IMG/VR virus record: IMGVR_UViG_3300049927_000053
Coordinates: 1-47,229 of that record
Length of the DNA: 47,229 bases
From: a virus
Strand: one strand, 5' to 3'
Shown: piece by piece, positions 35,616 to 44,160 of the stretch
Layout: each line of letters starts with the position of its first letter
How positions within the stretch are numbered: the first letter of the stretch is position 1
Notes under the pieces: generated by a model
Seen by the model: the letters and a program-made list of their open reading frames with translations, nothing else
The model's database searches: none
What the model was told of the DNA's origin: nothing
Translations under genes and position numbers: made by a program

Positions 35616-36086
35616 TTAGGGCCTCTCCAGCCATCCTGCTGTGATTGCGCGGCGGCTCACCAGGCCCGCCAGTTTCTCCATGTCGCGCTTCGGGCCGGGA
35701 TCGGCGTCGTAGTACACCCACTGCCGCATCTCGGCGGCAGCGGCGGCCCATTTGCTCTCGTTCACCCGCTTGCGGAGATGCGAGGTAGCGTACTCCCCCT
35801 CCCCGACGTTGAAGCAGAAGTCGATGATGGCGGCGAGGCGCGGCGCCGGTTCGTTGGCGAGGCCGGGGGAGAGCGACAATGCGTTCCACCGCTTCCGGCG
35901 GACATCCTCCATCAGCCACGCCTCGCCCTGCGCCAGAGTGATCTCCGGGTGGTCGAGCGTGGGTATGCGGTGGCCGTACCCGATGGTCGGTTTCCCGGCC
36001 GGGCAGAGGTACGGCTTGGAGCGCCAACCCTCTTCCTTGCGGATGAGGGCCAGCAGCTCCGGGGTGATGCCGAACGACTCGGTCAC
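35616..36086 (-). CDS. Endolysin, GH24 lysozyme with E-C-T triad
   Basis: A 156-residue muramidase of the T4/P22 type. The motif reads E-G-W-R-S-K-P-Y-L-C, then five residues, then T-I-G-Y-G-H: the catalytic Glu, a Cys where T4 has Asp20, and Thr26, with the normal spacing (E-8-C-5-T). The Cys form is a known natural variant. There is no signal peptide, so it needs a holin, and two membrane genes lie just upstream. The GTG start sits one base after the stop of the preceding gene; an in-frame ATG further up lies inside that gene. Confidence 0.88.
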   Translation of the reverse strand: MTESFGITPELLALIRKEEGWRSKPYLCPAGKPTIGYGHRIPTLDHPEITLAQGEAWLMEDVRRKRWNALSLSPGLANEPAPRLAAIIDFCFNVGEGEYATSHLRKRVNESKWAAAAAEMRQWVYYDADPGPKRDMEKLAGLVSRRAITAGWLERP

Positions 36087-36087
36087 G

Positions 36088-36570
36088 TTAGCCGAGGTTG
36101 ATGCGGGCGCTGATGTCGATGATGTCCTGCGCGGCGGAAGCGTTGAGCTGATTCGACGCGAGGATCTGACTGATCGCCAGGTCGGTATCGCCTGCGCCCG
36201 AAGCCAGAGTCGCGGCGCCCCACGCCCAATTCGTCTGCGTCTCGGTGGAGGGGATGTTGTTACCGATGGTGCCGCCAACTGCGGCAGTCACGACCAGGGT
36301 GGTGGCGGCAACAGCGGTCGCCCGGACCTGCTTGTTCTTCGTCATCGAGAGGGCGTACTGCGTGCCGGGGGTGCCGGTCAGGTTGATCGCGTCGAACAGG
36401 TTCTGCAGCGTCGCGGCGGCGTTCGCGCCCATGAGGACGTTGCCGTCCACATCCGTCAGAGCGGCCTGTGTGGTGTAGGTCTTACCTCCGACTACAACGG
36501 TCTGCGTGTCAACGGCGACACCCGACGAGGTGAGCGTGCCGATGGCGGGAACAATGGCGGTGAAGGACAT
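36088..36570 (-). CDS. Beta-rich virion protein, 160 residues
   Basis: Residues 15-75 ('VAVDTQTVVVGGKTYTT' then 'LQNLFDAINLTGTPGTQY') follow the same pattern as residues about 130-190 of the large tail protein ('GETVTVGSVTYTFR' then 'LANLQSAINRTGVPGTDYG'). Such modules occur in phage tail and head-decoration proteins. The rest is helix. TAA-ATG abutment with the preceding gene. A structural role is likely, though it sits between lysis genes. Confidence 0.7.
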   Translation of the reverse strand: MSFTAIVPAIGTLTSSGVAVDTQTVVVGGKTYTTQAALTDVDGNVLMGANAAATLQNLFDAINLTGTPGTQYALSMTKNKQVRATAVAATTLVVTAAVGGTIGNNIPSTETQTNWAWGAATLASGAGDTDLAISQILASNQLNASAAQDIIDISARINLG

Positions 36571-36828
36571 TTACTGTGAGTCTCCGGGGGTGATGCCTGT
36601 GGATTCGGGGTCGGCCCCCGGTGTGCGTCGCATCGAGGCGACGTATTTGAAAATGCGGGGTCCGCCAGCCCATCCGATGAGGGCGAGGGAGATCTCGGTA
36701 AGGGATCTCCAGACTTCGTCGGTGCGGTCAGGGCCGTGTAGCGCGAGCCAGAGGATCGAGGCGAGGGTGGCCCACATCGCGCAGCGCGAGGAGCTGACTT
36801 TGCCCTGCTCGTCGCGGAGCAGACTCAC
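36571..36828 (-). CDS. Holin-like membrane protein, 85 residues
   Basis: Two hydrophobic stretches ('CAMWATLASILWLALHG' and 'ISLALIGWAGGPRIFKYV') with short loops, GTG start overlapping the XhlA-like stop. Two-helix proteins next to a signal-less endolysin are usually holins. The polar C-terminus is proline and threonine rich. Confidence 0.7.
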   Translation of the reverse strand: MSLLRDEQGKVSSSRCAMWATLASILWLALHGPDRTDEVWRSLTEISLALIGWAGGPRIFKYVASMRRTPGADPESTGITPGDSQ

Positions 36829-37031
36829 TTGATGAACAGCTTCGCCAGTACAGTGACGAGGAGCGATCCGAACCCACCGGCGGCGGTCGCGACATAGGCG
36901 ATGGTCCGGCGTTCGCCCTTGCGCTCGGAGAGCGTCAGGATCACGGTGTCCAGTTTCGTCTCGATCCGCTCGGTACGGTCGGTGAGCGCCTGGATCTGCG
37001 CCTCGTGGCGCCCCAGCTCGAAATCGGTCAT
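36825..37031 (-). CDS. XhlA-like holin-associated protein, 68 residues
   Basis: A coiled-coil N-terminus ('QIQALTDRTERIETKLDTVI') is followed by a C-terminal membrane helix 'AAGGFGSLLVTVLAKLF', the arrangement of hemolysin XhlA. XhlA proteins work with a holin and lysozyme in cell lysis. ATGA junction to the adaptor gene. Confidence 0.75.
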   Translation of the reverse strand: MTDFELGRHEAQIQALTDRTERIETKLDTVILTLSERKGERRTIAYVATAAGGFGSLLVTVLAKLFIK

Positions 37032-37645
37032 CCGAACGTCACCGGGAGACGGGGCGTTCCGGCCGCGCCAAGTTGCTCGCGCTCGCGCTTGTTGTTCAGG
37101 TTGTCGATGGCGCCGCTCGCCTTGGCGGCCCACACCTGCGACCGCTCATCGTGTTCGAGGTACAGCTCGGCCTGGGCGAGGGCGGAGAAGAGGTAGACGT
37201 TCGGCGCGGAGACGAGCGTGTTGTTCGTGGGGTTGGCGTCACTCAGAGGAACGAGCGCCTGGAAGTAGATGATCTCTCCGACGAAGGCCGAGGACGGCGG
37301 CGGGGCCAGCAGCAGCACGCCATTCACGACCGCGCCGCGCAGGGGGACGCTTGTGGCGGTGCCGTTGGGCCGGAAGTCGGCGAGATCCTCGGGCGTCCCG
37401 ATCTTGATGACGTGGTTGTAGGTATCGGTGTCGAGTCGGACAGAGCGCAGCTCGGCCAGGTCGGCGGGGAGGGTCACCGCGTCGGAGTCGAGCGTGAGGG
37501 GGGCGCGCAGCACCTTCTGCCGGAGCAGGGGCGCAAATTCCAGCTCGGCGAACGCGATGAAGTCCGCGACCTGGGCGGTTAGCTCGGGGCGAGCGCACCA
37601 GTCCAGTACGGCGGCCTTCAGGGTCGTGTAATCGGTGATTGCCAC
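37028..37645 (-). CDS. Head-tail adaptor protein, 205 residues
   Basis: A helical protein with 'YTTLKAAVLDWCARPELTAQ' at its start and 'LYLFSALAQAELYLEHDERS' toward the end, the SU10-type adaptor/gp6-like pattern (early 'F...A...W', late 'Y...A.....'). It would join portal and tail. GTG start after a GGGCTCCCC run; a promoter-like TAGGTAGATTTAAG lies about 95 bases upstream. Confidence 0.7.
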   Translation of the reverse strand: MAITDYTTLKAAVLDWCARPELTAQVADFIAFAELEFAPLLRQKVLRAPLTLDSDAVTLPADLAELRSVRLDTDTYNHVIKIGTPEDLADFRPNGTATSVPLRGAVVNGVLLLAPPPSSAFVGEIIYFQALVPLSDANPTNNTLVSAPNVYLFSALAQAELYLEHDERSQVWAAKASGAIDNLNNKREREQLGAAGTPRLPVTFG

Positions 37646-37737
37646 GGGGAGCCCAGGGACGAGCCATTCTGCCTACGGCGGGCGGGGAGCCCGAGAGTCG
37701 CTCGCCTGGGCGGCGAGGATTTAGCCCTTAAATCTAC
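37646..37737 (-). promoter_or_regulatory. Promoter-like gap before the adaptor gene
   Basis: Right after the TAG of the glycosyltransferase-like gene the minus strand reads GTAGATTTAAGGGCTAAATC, similar to the elements at 44175 and 30704. A GC-rich hairpin (CCGCCCAGGCG type) follows. No gene in it; an in-frame ATG of another phase is not supported. Confidence 0.4.
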
Positions 37738-38442
37738 CTATTCGGAGGCTTTCGCGCCAGCGTCGGCCGCCAGGTCGCGGGCCACCAGGGCATCCGCCAT
37801 CGTGTACTCGTACGAGCCGATGTGCTTGACTTCGTGGGTCAGGTCGTGGTCGATGAGGATCTGGAGCCCCAGCTCTCGGGCCTTCAAGCAGAACCAGACA
37901 TCCTCTCCCTGGTAGCTCTGAGACGCCTCCACCCACGCAAGGCTGAACCAGGGCTCTTCAAGCGCCCGGAACACGTCGAGATCCACCAGCATGACGCCCA
38001 TGCCGGTGCTCGCCACCGGCTCCAGGCCGGTATCGCTCGGCTCGGTATAGACCCGGTCGGTTGGATCGGTGTCATTGCGGAAAGTGATCGGCTGGCAATC
38101 GTGGCGACGAGTCACGTAGTTGGCGGCCACGATGGGCTGCCCGTGGGAGAGCAGCCGAAGCAGCGTGTTCCGGGGGAAACGCATGTCGGAGTCGAGGAAC
38201 AGAATGTGAGTGCAGCCGCCCTTGAGCGACATCCGCACCAGATCCTGCCGACTCTTCGGGATCAACGTGCCCTGCACGCTCACCAGCCGAATGTCGATGT
38301 CCTGGCGGGCGGCGATGGTCGCGCCGACCATCTGCGCCAGGTCGAACGCGAAGCCCATGTGAACCATGTCGCCCGAGGGGATGCCGAGGGCGACGCGAAT
38401 CGCGGGGCCCGTGGGCTGCCCGTCTTGATCGAGGATGGTCAT
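37738..38442 (-). CDS. Glycosyltransferase-like protein (GT-A fold)
   Basis: A 234-residue protein with the string 'ILFLDSDMRFPRNTLLRLL', the D-x-D-type sugar-nucleotide/metal motif of GT-A enzymes, after an 'AARQDIDIRLVSV' strand, and later 'STGMGVMLVDLDVFRAL', 'GEDVWFCLKARELGL' and 'DHDLTHEVKHIG', which fit acceptor-side motifs. Phages with this capsid type often carry such a gene among structural genes, perhaps to glycosylate virion proteins or lipopolysaccharide. No signal peptide. Confidence 0.8.
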   Translation of the reverse strand: MTILDQDGQPTGPAIRVALGIPSGDMVHMGFAFDLAQMVGATIAARQDIDIRLVSVQGTLIPKSRQDLVRMSLKGGCTHILFLDSDMRFPRNTLLRLLSHGQPIVAANYVTRRHDCQPITFRNDTDPTDRVYTEPSDTGLEPVASTGMGVMLVDLDVFRALEEPWFSLAWVEASQSYQGEDVWFCLKARELGLQILIDHDLTHEVKHIGSYEYTMADALVARDLAADAGAKASE

Positions 38443-38444
38443 GG

Positions 38445-38768
38445 TCAGACCCTCCCCGGCCGCGTACGGAACGCGGCGTGGTCGCGGTCATTGAGCCATT
38501 TCCTGAACGCCTTCGGATCCTCCGTGATGCCGTCCTTCACGAGCTGCTGGTAGATCACGAGCGGGATCGAGGCGACTTGGTGGAACCCGTCGCCTTTGTA
38601 GCCGGTGCGCTCGTCGAAGTGGCTCGCGCGGGCCTTGTTCAGCTCGACGATGGGCTCGGCGTCCTGCACGGTCTGGATGGTGTTCACGTCCCCGGTGTGG
38701 ATGTCGGGGTGGAAGATGGTGTGGATCCCGAGGAGGGAATCGCTGTCGAGGATGCGGCTGTCGCTCAC
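38445..38768 (-). CDS. Conserved phage structural-region protein, 107 residues
   Basis: GTG start overlapping the spanin-like stop (GTGA). Contains 'HTIFHPDIHTGDVNTIQTVQ' at its start and 'VASIPLVIYQQLVKDGI' then 'WLNDRDHAAFRTRPG' at its end, a pattern seen in a small protein family near capsid genes of many phages. Function not known to me. Confidence 0.75.
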   Translation of the reverse strand: MSDSRILDSDSLLGIHTIFHPDIHTGDVNTIQTVQDAEPIVELNKARASHFDERTGYKGDGFHQVASIPLVIYQQLVKDGITEDPKAFRKWLNDRDHAAFRTRPGRV

Positions 38769-39331
38769 AAGATCCTCCAGCCGAAGCCAACGCCGACGAC
38801 CTTCTTGATGCCCTGCTCGGGGTGCAGCGGGTCGATGCCGACCGTCGCGGTGATGCTCACGTCCGGCTTGAGCCGGGCGAGCCAGGATGGCTTGCTGGCC
38901 TTCACCAGGGACTCCGCAGCGTCGCTCAGGTGCTCCGTGGCGGCCACGAGGGGCACGGCGGCGGTTACGACCGTGTCGAGCCCGCTGCGTAGCTCCTGGG
39001 CGGCCTGGTGCTCGCTCTCGTAGGCGCTGTCGGCCTGGGCGAGGGCGATGACGGCGGGGGCGCAGGTATCGGGGAGCTGGGGGAGCGGGACGCGGGCGAG
39101 GACGATATGCCTGGCGGCCTTGGCCTCGGCGGCGTCGGCCTTCGCGGTCTGGATCTCGGCGTAGTCGAGCGCGACGGTCATCACATCGACGGCGAGCGCG
39201 GCGGTCTTGCGCGCAGCCTGGGTCTCGGCGCGGGCGACGGCCAGGTCGCGGTCGTGCTTGATTTGGAAGAAGGTGCCTGCGAGGACTGCGAGGACTGCGG
39301 TAACGACTGCGGAAAAGGGTCTCCACTGCAT
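38765..39331 (-). CDS. Inner-membrane spanin-like protein, 188 residues
   Basis: One membrane helix near the N-terminus ('SAVVTAVLAVLAGTFFQIK') followed by about 120 residues of alpha-helical coiled-coil character, as in Rz-type i-spanins. Unlike classic Rz it ends with beta-type segments ('DVSITATVGIDPL' and 'KKVVGVGFGWRIL'), which might touch the outer membrane, as in unimolecular spanin-like designs. I find no Rz1-type lipoprotein frame inside it. A role in outer-membrane disruption is inferred. Confidence 0.6.
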   Translation of the reverse strand: MQWRPFSAVVTAVLAVLAGTFFQIKHDRDLAVARAETQAARKTAALAVDVMTVALDYAEIQTAKADAAEAKAARHIVLARVPLPQLPDTCAPAVIALAQADSAYESEHQAAQELRSGLDTVVTAAVPLVAATEHLSDAAESLVKASKPSWLARLKPDVSITATVGIDPLHPEQGIKKVVGVGFGWRIL

Positions 39332-39395
39332 GGTTGAGGGTTTCCGGGGTTCAGCCGGTGAAGTACAGGAGGGGCCCGGCCGAGCCCCATCCCTT

Positions 39396-39437
39396 CTACA
39401 GCACGGGCATGAAGGCCCGGCATCCTACTTCCCACAC
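39396..39437 (-). CDS. Possible 13-residue gene behind a GCACCCT box
   Basis: Between capsid and spanin-like genes the minus strand has GCAGCACCCT, and exactly 15 bases later GTG opens a 13-codon frame (VWEVGCRAFMPVL). The box and spacing are those seen before three larger genes, but no ribosome site is visible. It is kept because of the spacing only. Confidence 0.25.
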   Translation of the reverse strand: MWEVGCRAFMPVL

Positions 39438-39506
39438 CGGCCGCAGCCGGATAGGGTGCTGCCCCGGCCCGGCCGCGCCCGAAGGCGCCGACCGGCGGGT
39501 TTCTGC

Positions 39507-40460
39507 TTACGTCAGGTCTACGGCCGAGGCGTGCGCGGCCTCGTTGTTCATCTTCACGCCCCACTCGACCAGCAGCAGCTTCTTCTCTGCGTCGCCGGTC
39601 TTCGCCAGATCCACCGTCTGGAACGGGCGGAGGTACATCACGCTCATGTACTCCGGGTCGATGATGTACACGTCGCGGGAACGATTCCAACGGCTCAGGA
39701 CGACCTTGATGATGCCGAAGTCGCTGACGTACACGTCGGCCGCTGCGATGATCGCGTTTCCGCTCTCCTTGACGACGTTGGTCTGGAAGGTCTTGGTGTA
39801 CTGACCCGTGAAGGCGCTGAAGAGAGCCTTCTGCGTCGCGCCCATGAAGGCGTTCGTCGGGACGCTACCGCTGGTGAACGCCTTGCTCAGGGCGCTCTTG
39901 AGAATCACTTCGGTGAACGCACGGGTAGTGCCGTCCGTCCGCGCCTGGTTCGGCAGGTTCGTGTACACGGGGTTCGCGGCGGCGCCGGTGCCCATGTCCA
40001 CGTTGCTGAACAGCCACGCGCCCAGGGTGCCGGTCTTGCGGGGATCGGAGCTGACTGCGGCCTGGTTGTCGAAGATCGTCGCTTCCATGTCCCGCTTCAG
40101 CTCGGCCGACCGCTTGGCGAGCTGGTACGCCAGTTCGGACTTCCGCCCGGCCTTGTCCACGACTTCCATCGTGCCCGAGATGACCACGGACTTGTCGGAA
40201 ATCTGGACGTAGTTGCCGACGCGCACCGTGGCGCCCGGCGTGGTGAAGGCGGTTTCGTTGCCTTCGGCCCTGGCGTTCGTGGTGATCGGGGCCGCCAGAG
40301 TGTCGGTCTGCCACTCGTGCAGAACGGCCTTGGCCTTGCTCTTCCCAATGAGGGACATCAGCGGGGTGGCGGTGGGAGCGATGTTGTAAATCATGTCCGT
40401 CAGGTCTTCACGGAGGCCCTTGCCGTCCGCGGCGACCATCGTGCCTGTGAACTTCGCCAT
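39507..40460 (-). CDS. Major capsid protein (SU10/DUF5309 type)
   Basis: A 317-residue HK97-fold capsid protein of the SU10 type: 'TDMIYNIAPTATPLMSLIGK' at the start, 'EWQTDTLAAP', 'NYVQISDKSVVISGTMEVVD', 'ELAYQLAKRSAELKRDMEAT', then 'DFGIIKVVLSRWNRSRDVYI' and 'PFQTVDLAKTGDAEKKLLLV'. These blocks are the usual ones for DUF5309. It forms the head shell and is followed upstream by the scaffold gene. I see no delta domain cleaved from the N-terminus. Confidence 0.92.
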   Translation of the reverse strand: MAKFTGTMVAADGKGLREDLTDMIYNIAPTATPLMSLIGKSKAKAVLHEWQTDTLAAPITTNARAEGNETAFTTPGATVRVGNYVQISDKSVVISGTMEVVDKAGRKSELAYQLAKRSAELKRDMEATIFDNQAAVSSDPRKTGTLGAWLFSNVDMGTGAAANPVYTNLPNQARTDGTTRAFTEVILKSALSKAFTSGSVPTNAFMGATQKALFSAFTGQYTKTFQTNVVKESGNAIIAAADVYVSDFGIIKVVLSRWNRSRDVYIIDPEYMSVMYLRPFQTVDLAKTGDAEKKLLLVEWGVKMNNEAAHASAVDLT

Positions 40461-40491
40461 GTGAGGGGGTCTCGGCTACCGAACGACTGTT

Positions 40492-41499
40492 TTAGTCGTC
40501 CAGCATTGCAAAAAATGCGGCTGCGGCGTCTTCCACCTTGCCGGTATTCGCGAGTCGCAAACGCGCCTTCGTTGTATCGCTCACCTTGGGCTTCGGCGTC
40601 GCCGCCGGGCCGGGGGTGGCCGTCCTGATCTTGTCGATGCGAGCCTGAATCACAGGCTTTTTCGCCTGGGACTCATCGTACAGCATCGCCTTGCGGAGCA
40701 GCAGCAGATTCCGGTGGTCGGTGACCTTGCCGAGATCCTCCTGCGTCCATCCCAGCTTGTCGGCGTAGGCCACCATCTTGGCCCGCTCCGTCGTCGCTAC
40801 CTTCTCGTCCTTCCAGTCGGGCAGCGCGGCGAGCAACTTCTCGTGCTCTCCCGCGATGTGCGTCTCCAGTGCCTTCTGCTGGTCGGCATTGACGGCGGCT
40901 ACGGCCCGATCCTTCTCGGCCTTGAGCTGCGTCATCTCGTCTGAATGGATCTGGTAGCGGGCGTACTCGGACGCGAATTCCTCGGGGGTTGCGGTCTGCT
41001 GCAACTTGGCCCAATCCGGTTCGGGTGCGCTGTTCTGCTGGATGGCCTGCTCCAACTGCGTCAGGTACGTCGCGTACTTCTGGCGCTCACCACGCACCGC
41101 AACCTGCTCGGTCTCGAACGCTTTGCGCTCGGCCGCTGCAGCCTGCGTCTTGCGGGTGTAATCCGCCGTCCGCGAATAGCCCTTCAGGGCCTCATCGAGG
41201 GTAACCTCGGTCTCGACGCCGTCGATCTTGACCTTGACCTTCAAGGTGGGATCGAGCGCGACGGACTCGGGGGTCTCTTCGACACCTTCGGGGGTCTCTT
41301 CAGCGGTTTCGGGGGTTTCGGCGGATTCGCCCTCGGTCTCGACCACCTCGGCGGCGGTCTCGACTTCTTTGGGCTCCGGGGCCTCGACTACGGCTTCCGG
41401 CTGCGTCTCGGGAACCGGCTCTGTATCCTCGTGGGAGAGCCACTTCTCGAAGCTGGGGACTGCGGATGAGACGGTGGAATGCTCCGTGCCGTCAACCAT
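40492..41499 (-). CDS. Capsid scaffold protein
   Basis: A 335-residue, acidic and helical protein directly before the capsid gene. The first 80 residues are low in complexity (Glu, Thr, Pro, Val). Then comes 'KVKIDGVETEVTLDEALKGY' and long coiled coils. This is the usual scaffold layout. The ATG has AAGGAG 9 bases upstream and lies 15 bases after a GCACCCC box. Confidence 0.8.
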   Translation of the reverse strand: MVDGTEHSTVSSAVPSFEKWLSHEDTEPVPETQPEAVVEAPEPKEVETAAEVVETEGESAETPETAEETPEGVEETPESVALDPTLKVKVKIDGVETEVTLDEALKGYSRTADYTRKTQAAAAERKAFETEQVAVRGERQKYATYLTQLEQAIQQNSAPEPDWAKLQQTATPEEFASEYARYQIHSDEMTQLKAEKDRAVAAVNADQQKALETHIAGEHEKLLAALPDWKDEKVATTERAKMVAYADKLGWTQEDLGKVTDHRNLLLLRKAMLYDESQAKKPVIQARIDKIRTATPGPAATPKPKVSDTTKARLRLANTGKVEDAAAAFFAMLDD

Positions 41500-41531
41500 A
41501 CAAGATAACTCCTTGGGGTGCTGCGCGCAAG

Positions 41532-41795
41532 TTACGGGCGCTGTGTTCGAGCGGCGGCCTGGTCGATCTTGGTCTGCTCGAAGGTGCCCGTATCTACGAT
41601 GGCCTGCAGTGCGGTCTTCAGGTCATCGAGGGCTCGCGCCTTGGCCCAGGACAGCTCGCGCTGCTCCGGGGTCGTCGCGGATTTGAATTCGGCGAAGTAA
41701 ATCTGGCCCAGCTCCTCGAACACGGCCTCGCCGGTCGTGCTCTTCAGGAACGCGGCGGTCGTGTGGCCGTGCTGGATCATCTCTTCGACGGTCAT
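41532..41795 (-). CDS. Hypothetical protein between portal and scaffold, 87 residues
   Basis: ATGA junction to the portal gene. A helical protein; the pattern 'GEAVFEELGQIYFAEFKSAT' then 'LSWAKARALDDLKTALQAIV' is seen in small proteins placed between portal and scaffold of such phages. Role unknown; perhaps a head-assembly aid. Confidence 0.75.
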   Translation of the reverse strand: MTVEEMIQHGHTTAAFLKSTTGEAVFEELGQIYFAEFKSATTPEQRELSWAKARALDDLKTALQAIVDTGTFEQTKIDQAAARTQRP

Positions 41796-44050
41796 GCGGT
41801 CTCCTCGCCCGTGGGGGCGTTGGTGTTGATGTCGTGGATGTCCACGGCGGCCTGCGTATGAGTGCGGGTGTGCTCGATCTGCGCGTCCACGTCGGCCTGG
41901 TTGATCTTGACGGCGTGCGCCGACTCGATCTCCATCCGGCGGAGGACGACTTCGGACGCCTGCTTGTCGCGAAGCCGGTCGTCTTCAAGGAACATGGCGT
42001 GGCGCTTCTGCTCGGTGTCGGCGAGGCGCGCGGAGTGCTCGCGCTCGGCCTTGTCCTCTTCGAGCTGGTGCTGGCGCGCGAGCCGCGCCTGTTCGAGCTG
42101 GATGTTCGACTGCGCGGTCGCCCGCTCCAGCTCCATCTTGGCCTGCGCCTTCTGCTGTTCGAGCTGGATCTGCGCCTGGGCGAGCATCATCTCGGGGCTC
42201 GGGGGCGGCGGATTCTGCGCGGCCTGCTCCTGCGCCTGCTTCATCTGCGCGACCTGCTGGTCGGTGATGACCTGCCAGTAACGCGACGCATCTTTCCGGC
42301 CGCGCAGCTCGGCGATCTCCGCCAGGGCGTCGCGGTATTGCTTGATCGTGACGAAGGGGTTGTTAAGCCCGAAGGTGGCGAATTGGAATTTCATCTCCTC
42401 GACGATCCCGGCGATGGTCGAAATCTTCTGTTCCACCAGGCCCGCGCCGAGCGCGACGTTCACGGTCACGTCCATCATGGCGTCCCACGAGCGCGGGTCC
42501 ACCTCGACCCACGAGCCGCGCAGCCGCGCAACCTGCTTGCGGGGCGAGTGCGCGACCATCGTCTTGAGCATCCCTCGGAACAGCGGCTTCAGCGTCAGCT
42601 CGGCGAAGATTCGCACGAGCAGCTCTTGCTGGGCCTGCGTCGCCGTGGTGGCGGCCTGGACCGCGCCCGGCGTGCTCGACTGTAGGGCATCGGCGTCCAT
42701 GCCGACCGCACCTTTGCTCTGGCCGGTGCGGCGCTCGATCACATCATCGCAGTAGGCGAGGATCGGGAACCCCTCGCGGCCGACGAAGTCCTGCTGGAAG
42801 GTTCCGACCGCGCCCGCGCCGGACTGCGTGCGGATCGGGGCGCCGATGGCAGTGTTGAGCACGTCGGCCAGGTTGGCGTCGCCGGTCTTATACCACGTCC
42901 GGGGGAAGATCGAGGCCGAGAAGCTGTCGAGCGTGGCGCGCAGCAGCGCCGACTTCATGAGCTGCATATCGGCGAGTAAGTCGTACCAGCTCTGGCCGGT
43001 GATAGTGTGCGGCTCGGGATCCGGGCACCACAGCGCGAAGGGCGCGTGATCGACAGGGTCGTTCTCGACGACATAGCGGCCGGGGCCGATGGTCGTGATG
43101 CGCCGCAGTTCGGCGATGCCGTCGCCGTCGTAGTCGATGCGGGCATATCCCTCGATGTAGGAGGTCTTGTCGTTCGCCTCCCCGGCGGGGGGATCTAGTC
43201 CGAGCGTGCTGACGTGCTCCGTCCGCGCGATGTATTCCGGGTTGGTCCGCAGTGTGGGCTCCGGGCCGCCATGTTCCTTCACGATCTTGGCGTCGATGCC
43301 CATCGCGATAAGATCGCCGTGGGTCTTCTCCGTGCGGTGCGCGATGAACAGCGCCTCTTCGACGCTCCGCGCCTCACGGTTGTAGATCATCTCTTCGGGC
43401 GGCAGCGCCCACAGCTTCAGGCTTCCGTCCTTCTCGTCGCGGGTGTATTCGACGGTGGACGTGCCATCCTCGGCGGTGACGATGCGCGTCAGCTCCACCT
43501 CGTCGTCGCTCGCGAGCTGTTCGAGCTGCTCCTGCGAGAGATTCTCGACCTTGTACGCGCACTTCACGTAGCTGGTGTCCCAGCCCCATTTGTAGGCGCC
43601 GATCTTCTTGACGAGGCCGTCCTTCAGCACGCTGTGCGTGTGGAGGAAGCCGTTGTTCATCTCGGAGAAGACATAGTTGATGAAGTCGGTCGCCTGCTCG
43701 GCGACGGCGACGGTCTCGGCGCTGCGCGGGCGGAATTCGACGACCCGCTCGGGGCCGAAGATGACACGGAGCATTCCTGGCATGACCGCGCGGACGCCGT
43801 CACGCACGTCGGTCGAGACGACCTGGCTGCGGCCGTCTTCCTCGTTGCCGAATTTCTTGCCCTGGTAGTATTCGGTGGCGGTCGCCCGGTTGCGCGACAG
43901 CTCGGTGTCGATGTAACTGGAGGCGGCTTCGATGAGCCCGGCGACGAGCGGCTGCAGCTCGCTGTCCGTCATGGGCCCACCATCGGGGCGGGAACCGGCG
44001 CTGGGGGTTTTCTTGACCGCGTCGGTGGTCGGCTGGTACACGTCGGCCAT
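41792..44050 (-). CDS. Portal protein
   Basis: A 752-residue portal, close in size to the P22 portal. The N-terminus has the 'LIEAASSYIDTELSRNRATA' helix and 'EYYQGKKFGNEEDGRSQVVS' loop, then 'FGPERVVEFRP' and 'EMNNGFLHTHSVLKDGLVKK'. The core reads 'QSWYDLLADMQLMKSALLRA', and the C-terminus is a long charged coiled coil (about 590-720), like the barrel of P22. It forms the 12-fold DNA gate. ATG start, with a terminator-like hairpin and a leader upstream. Confidence 0.9.
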   Translation of the reverse strand: MADVYQPTTDAVKKTPSAGSRPDGGPMTDSELQPLVAGLIEAASSYIDTELSRNRATATEYYQGKKFGNEEDGRSQVVSTDVRDGVRAVMPGMLRVIFGPERVVEFRPRSAETVAVAEQATDFINYVFSEMNNGFLHTHSVLKDGLVKKIGAYKWGWDTSYVKCAYKVENLSQEQLEQLASDDEVELTRIVTAEDGTSTVEYTRDEKDGSLKLWALPPEEMIYNREARSVEEALFIAHRTEKTHGDLIAMGIDAKIVKEHGGPEPTLRTNPEYIARTEHVSTLGLDPPAGEANDKTSYIEGYARIDYDGDGIAELRRITTIGPGRYVVENDPVDHAPFALWCPDPEPHTITGQSWYDLLADMQLMKSALLRATLDSFSASIFPRTWYKTGDANLADVLNTAIGAPIRTQSGAGAVGTFQQDFVGREGFPILAYCDDVIERRTGQSKGAVGMDADALQSSTPGAVQAATTATQAQQELLVRIFAELTLKPLFRGMLKTMVAHSPRKQVARLRGSWVEVDPRSWDAMMDVTVNVALGAGLVEQKISTIAGIVEEMKFQFATFGLNNPFVTIKQYRDALAEIAELRGRKDASRYWQVITDQQVAQMKQAQEQAAQNPPPPSPEMMLAQAQIQLEQQKAQAKMELERATAQSNIQLEQARLARQHQLEEDKAEREHSARLADTEQKRHAMFLEDDRLRDKQASEVVLRRMEIESAHAVKINQADVDAQIEHTRTHTQAAVDIHDINTNAPTGEETA

Positions 44051-44100
44051 TATGGGCTCATGGGGTGTGCCTTTGCTTGAGAGCGGGCCGGGGCCCGAGA

Positions 44101-44116
44101 GACCGCCGCAGCGGTC
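44101..44116. repeat. Inverted repeat GACCGC-CGCA-GCGGTC
   Basis: Perfect 6-base arms in the gap before the portal gene, directly beside the larger hairpin. Confidence 0.5.
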
Positions 44117-44118
44117 GA

Positions 44119-44146
44119 GATAAGAACCCCGCCGCGAGGCGGGGCC
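44119..44146 (-). terminator. Terminator-like hairpin after the SPFH-like gene
   Basis: On the minus strand CCCCGCC-TCGC-GGCGGGG is followed by TTCTTATC, a hairpin with a T-rich tail. It lies between the SPFH-like gene and the portal, so partial termination would lower portal and capsid messages relative to the terminase end unless an antiterminator acts or the promoter-like element at 44161-44175 restarts transcription upstream. Confidence 0.6.
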
Positions 44147-44160
44147 GTCCTACGAGGTGT

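Noticed and set aside
38765-39331. Rz1-like lipoprotein nested in the spanin-like gene
   Set aside because: The alternative frames lack a signal peptide with a lipobox Cys.
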